64,000 nt of DNA from Bacteroidetes bacterium GWF2_40_14 (GTDB taxonomy: Bacteria; Bacteroidota; Bacteroidia; Bacteroidales; UBA932), in contig MEOK01000032.1 in assembly GCA_001769195.1 (NCBI GenBank), positions 62,001-126,000 of the forward strand, given 5' to 3'. A program made the translations under genes and the position numbers. Below the pieces are notes generated by a model, which was not told the DNA's origin, ran no database searches, and worked only from the letters and a program-made list of their open reading frames with translations. The first letter of the stretch is position 1. Every line of letters starts with the position of its first letter. This document shows, one piece after another, positions 1 to 8,281 of the stretch.

Positions 1-46
1 CGTACATTTATGATAACAAAAAATTTTCTGACAATTACTCTTTGGT

Positions 47-2911
47 ATGAAAAATTTTTATTTTAAAATAATCCTCCCTACTATACTGTCGGTTCTGTTG
101 TTTATTCTTACAATTTTTTTCATAATAATTCCTCGCTTTCAGGAGAATATTATGAATGGCAAGAGAGAGATGATAAAAGAGCTAACCAATTCTGCCTGGA
201 GTATTCTGGCAGAATATGAAGCAGATGAAAAAGAAGGAATTCTTTCCCGGAAAGAGGCTCAGATGACAGCCATGTCAAAAATTCAACACTTGAGATATGG
301 AGAAGAAAATAAAGATTATTTCTGGATAACAGACATGACCCCTACAATGATCATGCATCCCTACCGAAGAGACCTGGATGGTAAGGATTTATCAAATTTT
401 ACTGATCCTCACGGAAAAAGGTTGTTTGTAGAATTTGTAGAGACCGTTAAAAGATCAGAACAGGGATATGTAGATTATATGTGGCAATGGAAGGATGACT
501 CACTTCACATAGTTCCCAAGCTGTCTTATGTTAAAATATTAAAATCCTGGAACTGGGTCATAGGAACCGGTATCTATATTGAAGATGTAAAAAAAGAGAT
601 CTCGGCACTCACAAAAAGGATGCTCTGGATATCAATAAGTATCTCCTTCTTAATTGCTTTTCTTCTTTTATATATTTTTAAACAAAGTCTTAATATAGAA
701 CGCAAAAGAATCAAGGCCGAAAATCAATTACATGAGTCCAAAGAAAGATACCGAACTCTTGTAGAGGCATCAACTGATGGTTTAATAATGCTAATAGACG
801 GGAAAATAAGTTTCTCGAATAATGTTATAAGTCTAATGACCGGTTATGAAAACAACGAACTTGTCAACCTTTCAATCGGAGAGATAATCAGCGAGAACAA
901 TAATAATGATATTATTGAGATTTTTTTAAAAAATTCTGTAATTAAAGAAGGACAGTTTGAATTAAATATTAAAAAGAAAAATGGAGGATTTGTAGAGACT
1001 TTAGTTAAATCATCAACCGCTCTTTTTTCAGGTAAAACCGTCAATATCATAATTGTCAAAAACCTAAGCGTAGACCAAAGCTTGAATTATTCCAATATCG
1101 ATTATCAAAAATTAATCAGCATTTTAAACTTGGGGGTTTTTAAAACAAGTCTTGACTCCAGAGGTAAGTTTATTTATGCCAATGAAAAGGCAATTCGAAT
1201 ATTTGGTTTTGATAATTTCAATGACCTGTCTGAGATGAATTTTTTTAAGTTATTTGTTGACTCCCAGGAAAGAGAAAATATCAGACAACGCCTAAAGACA
1301 GATGGTTATATAAAAAATAAGGTTCTTAAAATCTTTAATAAAAACAAAGACTGTTCAATTGTAGCTCTCACTCTTGTAGCTTTTAACAATGAAAATTCAG
1401 AATACTTTATTTGTGATGGAATAATTGAAGATATTACTTCACAGGAAAATGAAAAAAATGAAACAAGTAATCTCATTGCAGAACTAAAATCAAATGGGTT
1501 TTTAATTGAGCAACCCATTAAAGATTATTTAATTCCTTTTTATTCAGTAGATAATGATTCTACAATAAGCGATTCTATTGAAATATTATCGAAACGAAAA
1601 ACTGACAGTTTATTGCTGACAAAAAATGAAAAGGATTTTATTGGAATTATAACAAACAGTGATATTCAAAAACGAGTGCTATCACTAAAGCTAAGTTTAG
1701 AAAACCCTGTTTTCTTAATTATGAGCTCTCCCATTATTTATTGTAGTGCGGCTACTCCGGTGGGAGATGCAATATCTGTTTGTGACGAAAATAATATAAA
1801 TCATCTGGTTGTAAGAGATGAGACAAACAAAATCATTGGAATATTTAGTACTAAGGAAATTTTTAAAAGCTTAACAAATTCTCTTTCCTTTTTAATTGAC
1901 AAGATAAAAAAATCAGAAACAACAGAAGAGCTTAAGCAATGTTACAAATTGCTTCAATTATTTATAAAACCATTAATTAACAGTGATATCTCCGTTAAGC
2001 ACCTAATTAATCTTACATCCTCTTTTTCAGATTCTGTAATTAAAAGAATAATTGAATTAACCATTAGAGAAATTGGAGAGCCACCTGTAAGTTTCTCCTT
2101 TATATGTCTTGGAAGCGAAGGGAGAAGAGAGGAAAGCTTGTTTACAGATCAGGACAATGCAATAATTTATGAGGATGTTGCAAAAGAAAAAGAAGGTTTA
2201 GTATGTGATTACTTCCGCGTCCTGGGTGAGATGGTGTGCGACTCATTAAACTTTGCAGGTTACTCTTTTTGCAAAGGAAATATTATGGCAAAAAATCCAC
2301 TGTGGAACAAACCACTAAGCACTTGGGAGAAATATTTCACAAACTGGATAATGACTCCTGAGCCTCAAAACCTTTTGGATGCAATAATTTTCTTTGATTT
2401 CAGAAATGTTTATGGAAACGAAGAGTTTGCAGAACATCTTAGAGAAACTGTCAATTCATTAGTTTCGCAACAGTCGGTATTTTTCTATCATCTTGCCACT
2501 AATGCGTCCAACATTAAAACCCAGCAAATATCTTCCAGCCATATAATTACGGACAAAAATGCCGAAATAATTGATTTAAAAAGCAGTATTAATAATATTA
2601 TAATGTTTGCCCGAATATATTCCCTTCAAAATAATATTTGGTGCACAAACACTATTGAACGGTTAAATGCATTAAAATCGAAGCAAATTATTGATGAAAG
2701 CGTTATTGATGAAATTATTTTTGTTTACAATTTTTTAATGCAACTGAGGTTCAAAAATCAGATAATCTTGCTTGGAAACAATACCCCTTTATCAAATTTA
2801 CTGAACACAAAATACCTGATGGAGATTGAAGTATCCATGCTCAAGAAAGTTTTGTCACAAATTCCTGCTTATCAGAACAAAATGAGTCTTGATTTTAGAA
2901 TAAAAACATAG
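47..2911 (+). CDS. Cache-PAS-PAS-CBS-DUF294 membrane signalling protein
   Basis: This 954-residue protein has a TM segment (about 8-30), an extracytoplasmic single-Cache domain (about 35-185), a second TM (about 193-211), two PAS-like regions (about 225-340 and 355-470), a CBS pair (about 490-620), then a nucleotidyltransferase-like DUF294 domain and an all-helical C-terminal domain. The nucleotidyltransferase motif is clear: G689-S-E-G-R-R-E-E and T700-D-Q-D-N-A, as in GlnD-type enzymes. There is no kinase, GGDEF or response-regulator domain. CBS-DUF294 proteins are often encoded beside DUF4212/VC_2705 sodium:solute symporters, and such a pair starts 1 kb downstream, so I infer it senses a ligand outside the cell and controls that transporter. 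Fusion to a Cache-PAS sensor is the odd part; the output reaction is unknown. The start is only 46 bases from the window edge, so the promoter is not assessable. Confidence 0.85.
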   Translation: MKNFYFKIILPTILSVLLFILTIFFIIIPRFQENIMNGKREMIKELTNSAWSILAEYEADEKEGILSRKEAQMTAMSKIQHLRYGEENKDYFWITDMTPTMIMHPYRRDLDGKDLSNFTDPHGKRLFVEFVETVKRSEQGYVDYMWQWKDDSLHIVPKLSYVKILKSWNWVIGTGIYIEDVKKEISALTKRMLWISISISFLIAFLLLYIFKQSLNIERKRIKAENQLHESKERYRTLVEASTDGLIMLIDGKISFSNNVISLMTGYENNELVNLSIGEIISENNNNDIIEIFLKNSVIKEGQFELNIKKKNGGFVETLVKSSTALFSGKTVNIIIVKNLSVDQSLNYSNIDYQKLISILNLGVFKTSLDSRGKFIYANEKAIRIFGFDNFNDLSEMNFFKLFVDSQERENIRQRLKTDGYIKNKVLKIFNKNKDCSIVALTLVAFNNENSEYFICDGIIEDITSQENEKNETSNLIAELKSNGFLIEQPIKDYLIPFYSVDNDSTISDSIEILSKRKTDSLLLTKNEKDFIGIITNSDIQKRVLSLKLSLENPVFLIMSSPIIYCSAATPVGDAISVCDENNINHLVVRDETNKIIGIFSTKEIFKSLTNSLSFLIDKIKKSETTEELKQCYKLLQLFIKPLINSDISVKHLINLTSSFSDSVIKRIIELTIREIGEPPVSFSFICLGSEGRREESLFTDQDNAIIYEDVAKEKEGLVCDYFRVLGEMVCDSLNFAGYSFCKGNIMAKNPLWNKPLSTWEKYFTNWIMTPEPQNLLDAIIFFDFRNVYGNEEFAEHLRETVNSLVSQQSVFFYHLATNASNIKTQQISSSHIITDKNAEIIDLKSSINNIIMFARIYSLQNNIWCTNTIERLNALKSKQIIDESVIDEIIFVYNFLMQLRFKNQIILLGNNTPLSNLLNTKYLMEIEVSMLKKVLSQIPAYQNKMSLDFRIKT

Positions 2912-2922
2912 GAGACAAATAA

Positions 2923-3678
2923 TCAAACCGAGAAATAGGCATTATGTTTAAAGTTCTTATGTTCATTACTATGAACATATCCAAGCTGATTAGTAAGCAA
3001 AATGGTATTTCCAATATATAATGGTTTCTGATTAAAATGGCTGTGACCGTAAATCCAGAAATTGGCATTACAACCCCTTATATATTCTGTCAAATCCACG
3101 CAAAAGGCTTCATTTAGAGGACTGTTATTGTGTAACGGAGAATTACATAAACCTGACGGGAGGTGATGTGTCACTACAACAGTATTGCCTTTTTTATTCA
3201 TTAATGAGTGCTTCATGAAGGTTAAACTATCGTGATGCAATTTATTGAAATCTGTTGCTTTTAACTTTCTGTTTTTGTTGGTAATACAGTCAAAATCCAT
3301 TACACACTGCTCAATTTTCTTTTCATTATCATTTCCAATTTTAGACCATAAAGTTGTAAAAACGAATTGAATGTTTTCGTATTTCAGCTCTATGTTGTTC
3401 ACAATATTAAAATTTTCTCTTAACTGAATATTATATGACTTGCTGAAATCGTCGATGTCCTTATGATAAAATTCGTGATTGCCCGGAATCCAGAATACTT
3501 GTTTGTAATTATCCGTAACAAAACTAAAAAAGGAGTTATTTAAAAACTCATCGTGCAATGGTACAATGTCTCCGGCTAAAATTAAAATTTCGCCACTAAC
3601 CTTAAGTGGTTTATTTAATAAATATTTATTGTTGTGTTCAAATTCAAGGTGCAAATCTGAACAATATTGAATTCTCAT
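2923..3678 (-). CDS. metallophosphoesterase (calcineurin-like)
   Basis: The 251-residue protein begins with the calcineurin-like phosphoesterase signature: SDLHLE near residue 7, LAGDIVPL near 34, GNHEFY near 66, THHLP near 170 and GHSH near 212. These supply the dimetal-binding Asp, His and Asn residues. No signal peptide is visible, so it is probably cytoplasmic. The substrate cannot be read from sequence; relatives cleave phosphomonoesters, phosphodiesters or cyclic nucleotides. It lies tail-to-tail with the Cache-CBS-DUF294 gene (11 bases apart) and diverges from the symporter operon, so it may belong functionally to neither. Confidence 0.85.
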   Translation of the reverse strand: MRIQYCSDLHLEFEHNNKYLLNKPLKVSGEILILAGDIVPLHDEFLNNSFFSFVTDNYKQVFWIPGNHEFYHKDIDDFSKSYNIQLRENFNIVNNIELKYENIQFVFTTLWSKIGNDNEKKIEQCVMDFDCITNKNRKLKATDFNKLHHDSLTFMKHSLMNKKGNTVVVTHHLPSGLCNSPLHNNSPLNEAFCVDLTEYIRGCNANFWIYGHSHFNQKPLYIGNTILLTNQLGYVHSNEHKNFKHNAYFSV

Positions 3679-3833
3679 AGTCTGTCCAAAAGATGATGTT
3701 AAATGGGTTATAAATATACTGCAAATTACTTAACTGACCGAATTTTGTATTTAGCGGCTATATAATACAGAACCGCTGATAATTATGTATACTATTAAAA
3801 TTAACATAACTTTACTGCAAATGTTTTATTTCA

Positions 3834-3863
3834 TTTGCAATTTTATTTTTATTAATATCTTTG
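3834..3863 (+). promoter_or_regulatory. Bacteroidota-type promoter of the symporter operon
   Basis: A TTTG box at 3834-3837 and TATCTTTG (matching TAnnTTTG) at 3856-3863 are 18 bases apart, near the usual Bacteroidota spacing. The start codon at 3905 follows, with an unusually good AGGAG-like site at 3895-3899. Confidence 0.6.
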
Positions 3864-3904
3864 GTACAATGAATAAAAAAAATTAACTAACAAAAGGAGC
3901 ATAT

Positions 3905-4177
3905 ATGTTACATAAACCGGCAACAAACACTGGAACTGACAAAGCAGCAGCGAAGAAAGCAAAATTAGGTGTAAAAATGTTTTTTGTGTACACTTTAGTT
4001 TATTCTGGCTTTGTACTTATTGGTTTAACCAAACCCGAAATAATGGGATTGGAATTAATCGGCGGACAAAACATTGCTATTATCTATGGTTTTGGTTTGA
4101 TAGTACTGGCAATAATTATGGGATTCGTCTATAATTATTTCTGTACACGAATGGAAAACAAAATGAATAAAAACTGA
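3905..4177 (+). CDS. DUF4212 protein, small subunit of sodium:solute symporter
   Basis: A 90-residue protein with two predicted membrane helices (about 25-47 and 58-80) and a charged, Lys-rich N-terminus. Length, topology and position immediately before a VC_2705-type symporter match the DUF4212 family, annotated as small subunits of solute:sodium symporters. It is cotranscribed with the large subunit, with 16 bases between the genes. Its promoter and ribosome-binding site are the clearest in this region. Role in assembly or activity of the transporter is inferred from family context. Confidence 0.85.
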   Translation: MLHKPATNTGTDKAAAKKAKLGVKMFFVYTLVYSGFVLIGLTKPEIMGLELIGGQNIAIIYGFGLIVLAIIMGFVYNYFCTRMENKMNKN

Positions 4178-4193
4178 TTAATAAATAATTGAT

Positions 4194-6116
4194 ATGATTT
4201 ACGAAGTTTCAAATCTGGCAATAATAATTTTTTTATTTATAGTCGGTTTAGTCTTAGGATTATCTTTCTACTTTGCACGCAAAACAAAATCGTCTGCCAG
4301 CTATTATGCCGCAGGTGGAAATATTCACTGGGCTGTAAATGGTATTGCATTTGCAGGTGATTATTTATCAGCCGCATCATTTTTAGGAATCTGCGGAATG
4401 ATCGCATATTCCGGATATGATGGTTTTTTATACTCAATCGGGTACCTTGCCGGATGGGTAGTTGCCCTGTTTTTAGTAGCAGAACCTCTGAAAAAACTTG
4501 GGAAATATACATTTACAGATGCTTTAGATTCAAAGTTCAATTCAAAATATATTAAATTGACTGCTTCAATAAGTACTCTCATTGTTTCAATATTTTATCT
4601 TATTCCTCAAATGGTTGGTGCGGGAGATCTTGTTGTTCCCCTTCTTGGACTGCCACACTGGATGGGAGTAGTGATTGTCGGTTCAATTGTAATATTTATA
4701 GTCGCAACGGCTGGTATGACATCAACTACCTATGTTCAATTTATTAAAGGTACATTATTGGTTATATTTTCAACAATACTTACTATTTACATATTAACCA
4801 ACGGATTATCATTAACTCCGAACGACAACTATCACAAATTTACTCAAACTCAAGCGTTAATCACAAATGATACCATTGTAAGCACTACCGACCCGGCCTT
4901 TGTTGTGAAAAACACAAGAGTTGTAGACAAATTAATTTTTGTAAAACTTGAAAAAGATGGCGTTGATTGCTGGTACAAATTAAATAAAAAGGAAGACAAA
5001 GCCACTCTTGAAGAAATGCTTTATATTGTCTTAACTCCCAATGGCGAAAAATTATATAACGGAGCTCCAAAATCTGAAAATAAATTCTATCAGGTAGGGC
5101 ACCTTAGCAAAATAGTAGTTGATGGCAAAGAAGTTGATAAAACAGGTCCTGTAGGCCCTTTTGAATTCATAAAAACAATTGAAAAAAGCGAGATTGTTCG
5201 TTTCTCCAAAAAAGCATTTACAGATGGAGAAGACAAAATAACTGTTTGGTACCAAAATCCCACTAAGGGTGAAGATGTTATGAAACCCGGCCTTTTATAC
5301 AAGCTGTCAAAAGCAGCAGGGGCATCATTCTGGGATAAATTAAACTTCTTGTCTTTAATGCTTGCTCTGTTTTTGGGAACCTCAGCTCTTCCGCACATCT
5401 TAATAAGATATTATACAGTACCAAGTCAGCGCGCCGCAAGAAAATCGACAATTGTTGCTATTGCAGCGATTGGATTTTTCTATGTGTTAACTCTTTATAT
5501 GGGACTAGGCTCAATGATTAGCGGTGCTTTAGATGTTGAAAGCAGCAATATGTCTGCACCTCTGTTGGCAAAAACATTTGGTGTGGGAATATTTTCAATA
5601 ATATCTGCGATAGCTTTTGCAACAGTTCTTGGTACTGTCAGCGGGTTGATTGTAGCTTCTTCCGGAGCCATTGCTCACGACTTTATTGACAAGTATCTGC
5701 AAGTAGAGATGACTGACAAAGCTAAAGTTAAGGCAGGAAAAATGGCAGCTGTATGTGTTGGGATTTTTGCAATTATTTTAGGTATATTGTTTAAAGGCAT
5801 GAATGTATCCTTCCTGGTCGGTCTTGCATTTGCTGTTGCTGCTTCTGCCAATCTACCGGCTATTTTATTCCTTTTATTCTGGAAAAAAACAACTGCAAAA
5901 GGTATTGCTTGGTCAATTATCGTAGGAATAGTCTCTTCTATTGGAATAATACTGTTTTCTCCCACCATGTACGATAAATATGGACTTATACCTAAGGACG
6001 CTCCTATACCACTGGACAATCCTGGTATTATTTCAATTCCATTGGCTGTAATCACTTTAATTATAGTTTCTTTGTTGACTCAAAAGGAAAATCACACAAA
6101 AGATTTTAGTAAATAA
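4194..6116 (+). CDS. sodium:solute symporter, VC_2705-like large subunit
   Basis: A 640-residue polytopic membrane protein of the SSS family. The N-terminal half carries the typical SSYYAAGGNIHW and AFAGDYLSAASFLG segments of acetate/monocarboxylate-type symporters, and the conserved LPHILIRYYTVPS segment follows residue 395. Pairing with the DUF4212 gene points to the VC_2705 subfamily rather than ActP itself. Residues about 205-385 form a hydrophilic insertion between membrane helices. This makes the protein longer than the 550-590 residues I expect for the family. The likely job is Na+-coupled uptake of a small organic acid, but the substrate is not determinable. The next gene encodes a porin-like protein that could supply the outer membrane step. 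Confidence 0.88.
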   Translation: MIYEVSNLAIIIFLFIVGLVLGLSFYFARKTKSSASYYAAGGNIHWAVNGIAFAGDYLSAASFLGICGMIAYSGYDGFLYSIGYLAGWVVALFLVAEPLKKLGKYTFTDALDSKFNSKYIKLTASISTLIVSIFYLIPQMVGAGDLVVPLLGLPHWMGVVIVGSIVIFIVATAGMTSTTYVQFIKGTLLVIFSTILTIYILTNGLSLTPNDNYHKFTQTQALITNDTIVSTTDPAFVVKNTRVVDKLIFVKLEKDGVDCWYKLNKKEDKATLEEMLYIVLTPNGEKLYNGAPKSENKFYQVGHLSKIVVDGKEVDKTGPVGPFEFIKTIEKSEIVRFSKKAFTDGEDKITVWYQNPTKGEDVMKPGLLYKLSKAAGASFWDKLNFLSLMLALFLGTSALPHILIRYYTVPSQRAARKSTIVAIAAIGFFYVLTLYMGLGSMISGALDVESSNMSAPLLAKTFGVGIFSIISAIAFATVLGTVSGLIVASSGAIAHDFIDKYLQVEMTDKAKVKAGKMAAVCVGIFAIILGILFKGMNVSFLVGLAFAVAASANLPAILFLLFWKKTTAKGIAWSIIVGIVSSIGIILFSPTMYDKYGLIPKDAPIPLDNPGIISIPLAVITLIIVSLLTQKENHTKDFSK

Positions 6117-6148
6117 TAAATTGTTAAATAATATTTAAAACCCATAAA

Positions 6149-7432
6149 ATGAAGCAATTAATTATAGTGTTTCTACTTATTATTTCTCTTAAAATTCAAG
6201 CACAAGAGAAAAAAGAAGAGACTAAATTCGGCATCAGTTTTTCTGGATTTATTAAATCAGATTTGTATTATGATTCAAGACAGACAGTTAATATAAGGGA
6301 AGGTCACTTTCTGCTTTATCCGGAAAATCAAAAACTTGACTTCAATGGCAAAGATATAAACAGCAAAGACCAGTTTGGGATTCTTTCCATTCAAAGCAGG
6401 TTGACCGGAAAAATTACAGGTCCCGATGTGTTCAGGGCAAAAACTTCTGCATTGGTCGAAGCCGATTTCTTTGGTAATGAAAACACAAATTTTGGAGATG
6501 TAAACGGTTTCAGGCTTAGACACGCCATCATTAAACTCAACTGGAAGACTACTGAGCTTTTGGTAGGGCAGTACTGGCATCCGTTATTTATTCCCGAATG
6601 TTTTCCTGATGTAGTCTCTTTTAACACTGGTGCTCCTTTTCAGCCATTTTCACGCAATCCGCAAATTAGATTAAGTCAGAAAATAAACAATTTCAAACTA
6701 ATAATAGCTCTTGCGGAACAACGTGATTTTTCGAGCAATGGGCCTGATGGTGCCAGTACAAAATACCTTAGAAACGCCGTTCTCCCAGATTTGAACATTC
6801 ATATGCAATATTCTAAATCATGGAACAAACAAAATGAATTTCTGATTGGAGTAGGCGGGGAATATAAACAATTGACCCCGCGACTATTTTCTCAGGCAGA
6901 TAAAAATCTGAAAGATGGAAAAGACAGTATATATTTTACCGGCAAAGACTATGTGAAATCCTTTGCTGTTGCATTGTATTCTAAGCTTCGTTTAAAACCC
7001 GTTACTGTTAAAGCATATGTTGTTTACGGAAACAATTTGTTCGATCTGGTAATGCTTGGCGGATATGCTGTTTCTTCTACAATTGAAAGACCGCAATTGA
7101 AATACAATTATTCACCTGTTAATAATCTATCTCTTTGGGCAGAATTTGCAACAAACGGTAAAATTCAAGCCGGCTTTTTTGGAGGATTTACCAAAAATCT
7201 TGGCACAGGTATAAATAATACAGGTATATATTATAGCAGAGGAGTTAACATTAACCATGTTTTACGATTTTCTCCACGCATTATATTTAATATGGAAAAA
7301 TTCCGAATAGCACCAGAAATTGAATATACTGCTGTTCAATATGGAAAAGAGGGCTCAGATGGGCTTGTTAATTCAAATTTAACAAATGTATCAAACCTTA
7401 GAGTTTTGCTGGCATTTTATTATTTCTTCTAA
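6149..7432 (+). CDS. porin-like outer membrane beta-barrel protein
   Basis: A 427-residue protein with a Sec signal peptide (about 1-19, ending in QAQ), then alternating amphipathic strands and a C-terminal aromatic residue (YYFF), all typical of an outer membrane barrel. Motifs such as GFIKSDLYYDSRQ near the N-terminus and LLVGQYWHPLF resemble Bacteroidota porin-type proteins annotated as hypothetical. It lies 32 bases after the symporter with no terminator visible, so I infer one operon and a role in letting the symporter substrate cross the outer membrane. Its stop codon abuts a 7-bp tandem repeat array. Confidence 0.75.
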   Translation: MKQLIIVFLLIISLKIQAQEKKEETKFGISFSGFIKSDLYYDSRQTVNIREGHFLLYPENQKLDFNGKDINSKDQFGILSIQSRLTGKITGPDVFRAKTSALVEADFFGNENTNFGDVNGFRLRHAIIKLNWKTTELLVGQYWHPLFIPECFPDVVSFNTGAPFQPFSRNPQIRLSQKINNFKLIIALAEQRDFSSNGPDGASTKYLRNAVLPDLNIHMQYSKSWNKQNEFLIGVGGEYKQLTPRLFSQADKNLKDGKDSIYFTGKDYVKSFAVALYSKLRLKPVTVKAYVVYGNNLFDLVMLGGYAVSSTIERPQLKYNYSPVNNLSLWAEFATNGKIQAGFFGGFTKNLGTGINNTGIYYSRGVNINHVLRFSPRIIFNMEKFRIAPEIEYTAVQYGKEGSDGLVNSNLTNVSNLRVLLAFYYFF

Positions 7433-7493
7433 TGCCCATTGCCTATTGCCTATTGCCTATTGCCCATTGCCTATTGCCCATTGCCTATTGCCT
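7431..7493. repeat. 7-bp tandem repeat ATTGCCY, overlapping two gene ends
   Basis: Eight perfect tandem copies of ATTGCCT/ATTGCCC occupy 7438-7493, preceded by a degenerate copy (AATGCCC) at 7431-7437. The array begins inside the stop codon of the porin-like gene and extends through the stop codon (7485-7487) and two last sense codons of ispE on the other strand. The unit length is not a multiple of three. Confidence 0.95.
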
Positions 7494-8264
7494 AAACAAC
7501 CCAAACACTGCCGAGCCACTTCCGCTCATTGAGGCGTAAAGTGCTTTTTGACTATAGAGTGCCATTTTGTGCTCGCCAATTTGTGGATGTTTTTCAAAGA
7601 CAGTTCTCTCAAAATCATTTGTTATTGCTTCTTTCCACTCTTCTATAGGTCTAATAAGCAGTTCTTTGAGTGAGATTTGAGGCTTTTGTGGAGCCACTCC
7701 TCCATATGCTTCGGCTGTTGACACAAAAACCGGCGGCACCACTGTCTTTATTTTAATACCCTTAAGTTGCGGAATTGTAAAAGGAGTAAGAATTTCTCCT
7801 CGTCCCTCTGCTAACATTCCCTCTCCCTCTTCTGTATTAAGCCTCTTTGAGTAGATAAAGAAAGGGCAGTCGCTTCCAAGCCGGGCTGCGTATTCGGCAA
7901 GGGTTTCGTGGCTCAGGTGGAGACAAAACAACTTGTTGAGAGCAATAAGTGCATGTGCGGCATCTGACGATCCTCCTCCCAGACCTGCTCCCGGAGGAAT
8001 TCTTTTAAAGAGATGAATCTCTACAGGTGGAAGTTTAAAGTCTTTTGATAACAGTTCATATGCTCTAATACACAGGTTGTCTTCCTGCCGACCCTCCAGA
8101 CTTATTCCATAAAGAGAGAGTGTAGTCTCCTCAGATTCTACAATCTCAAGTATATCTGTTAGCTCGATGGGAAAAAAGAAGGTCTCAAGATTATGAAAAC
8201 CGTCCGGGCGTTTTTCAATAACCTTAAGACCAATATTGATTTTTGCGTTAGGATAGAGTATCAT
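7485..8264 (-). CDS. ispE: 4-diphosphocytidyl-2-C-methyl-D-erythritol kinase
   Basis: IspE phosphorylates CDP-methylerythritol in the non-mevalonate isoprenoid pathway, in the cytoplasm. The protein starts with PNAKINIGLKV, the IspE N-terminal signature, and has the GHMP-kinase ATP loop PPGAGLGGGSSDAAHAL near residues 85-100. A C-terminal SGSGSAVFGLF motif matches GHMP motif 3. I chose ATG at 8264 (260 residues) because homologues start just before the PNAKIN motif; a longer frame to 8291 would overlap the nrdJ end. The last two codons and the stop lie inside the tandem repeat, so the C-terminus could vary between strains. It is probably cotranscribed with upstream nrdJ. Confidence 0.95.
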   Translation of the reverse strand: MILYPNAKINIGLKVIEKRPDGFHNLETFFFPIELTDILEIVESEETTLSLYGISLEGRQEDNLCIRAYELLSKDFKLPPVEIHLFKRIPPGAGLGGGSSDAAHALIALNKLFCLHLSHETLAEYAARLGSDCPFFIYSKRLNTEEGEGMLAEGRGEILTPFTIPQLKGIKIKTVVPPVFVSTAEAYGGVAPQKPQISLKELLIRPIEEWKEAITNDFERTVFEKHPQIGEHKMALYSQKALYASMSGSGSAVFGLFRQ

Positions 8265-8281
8265 TATCCAAACTTTAAAAA

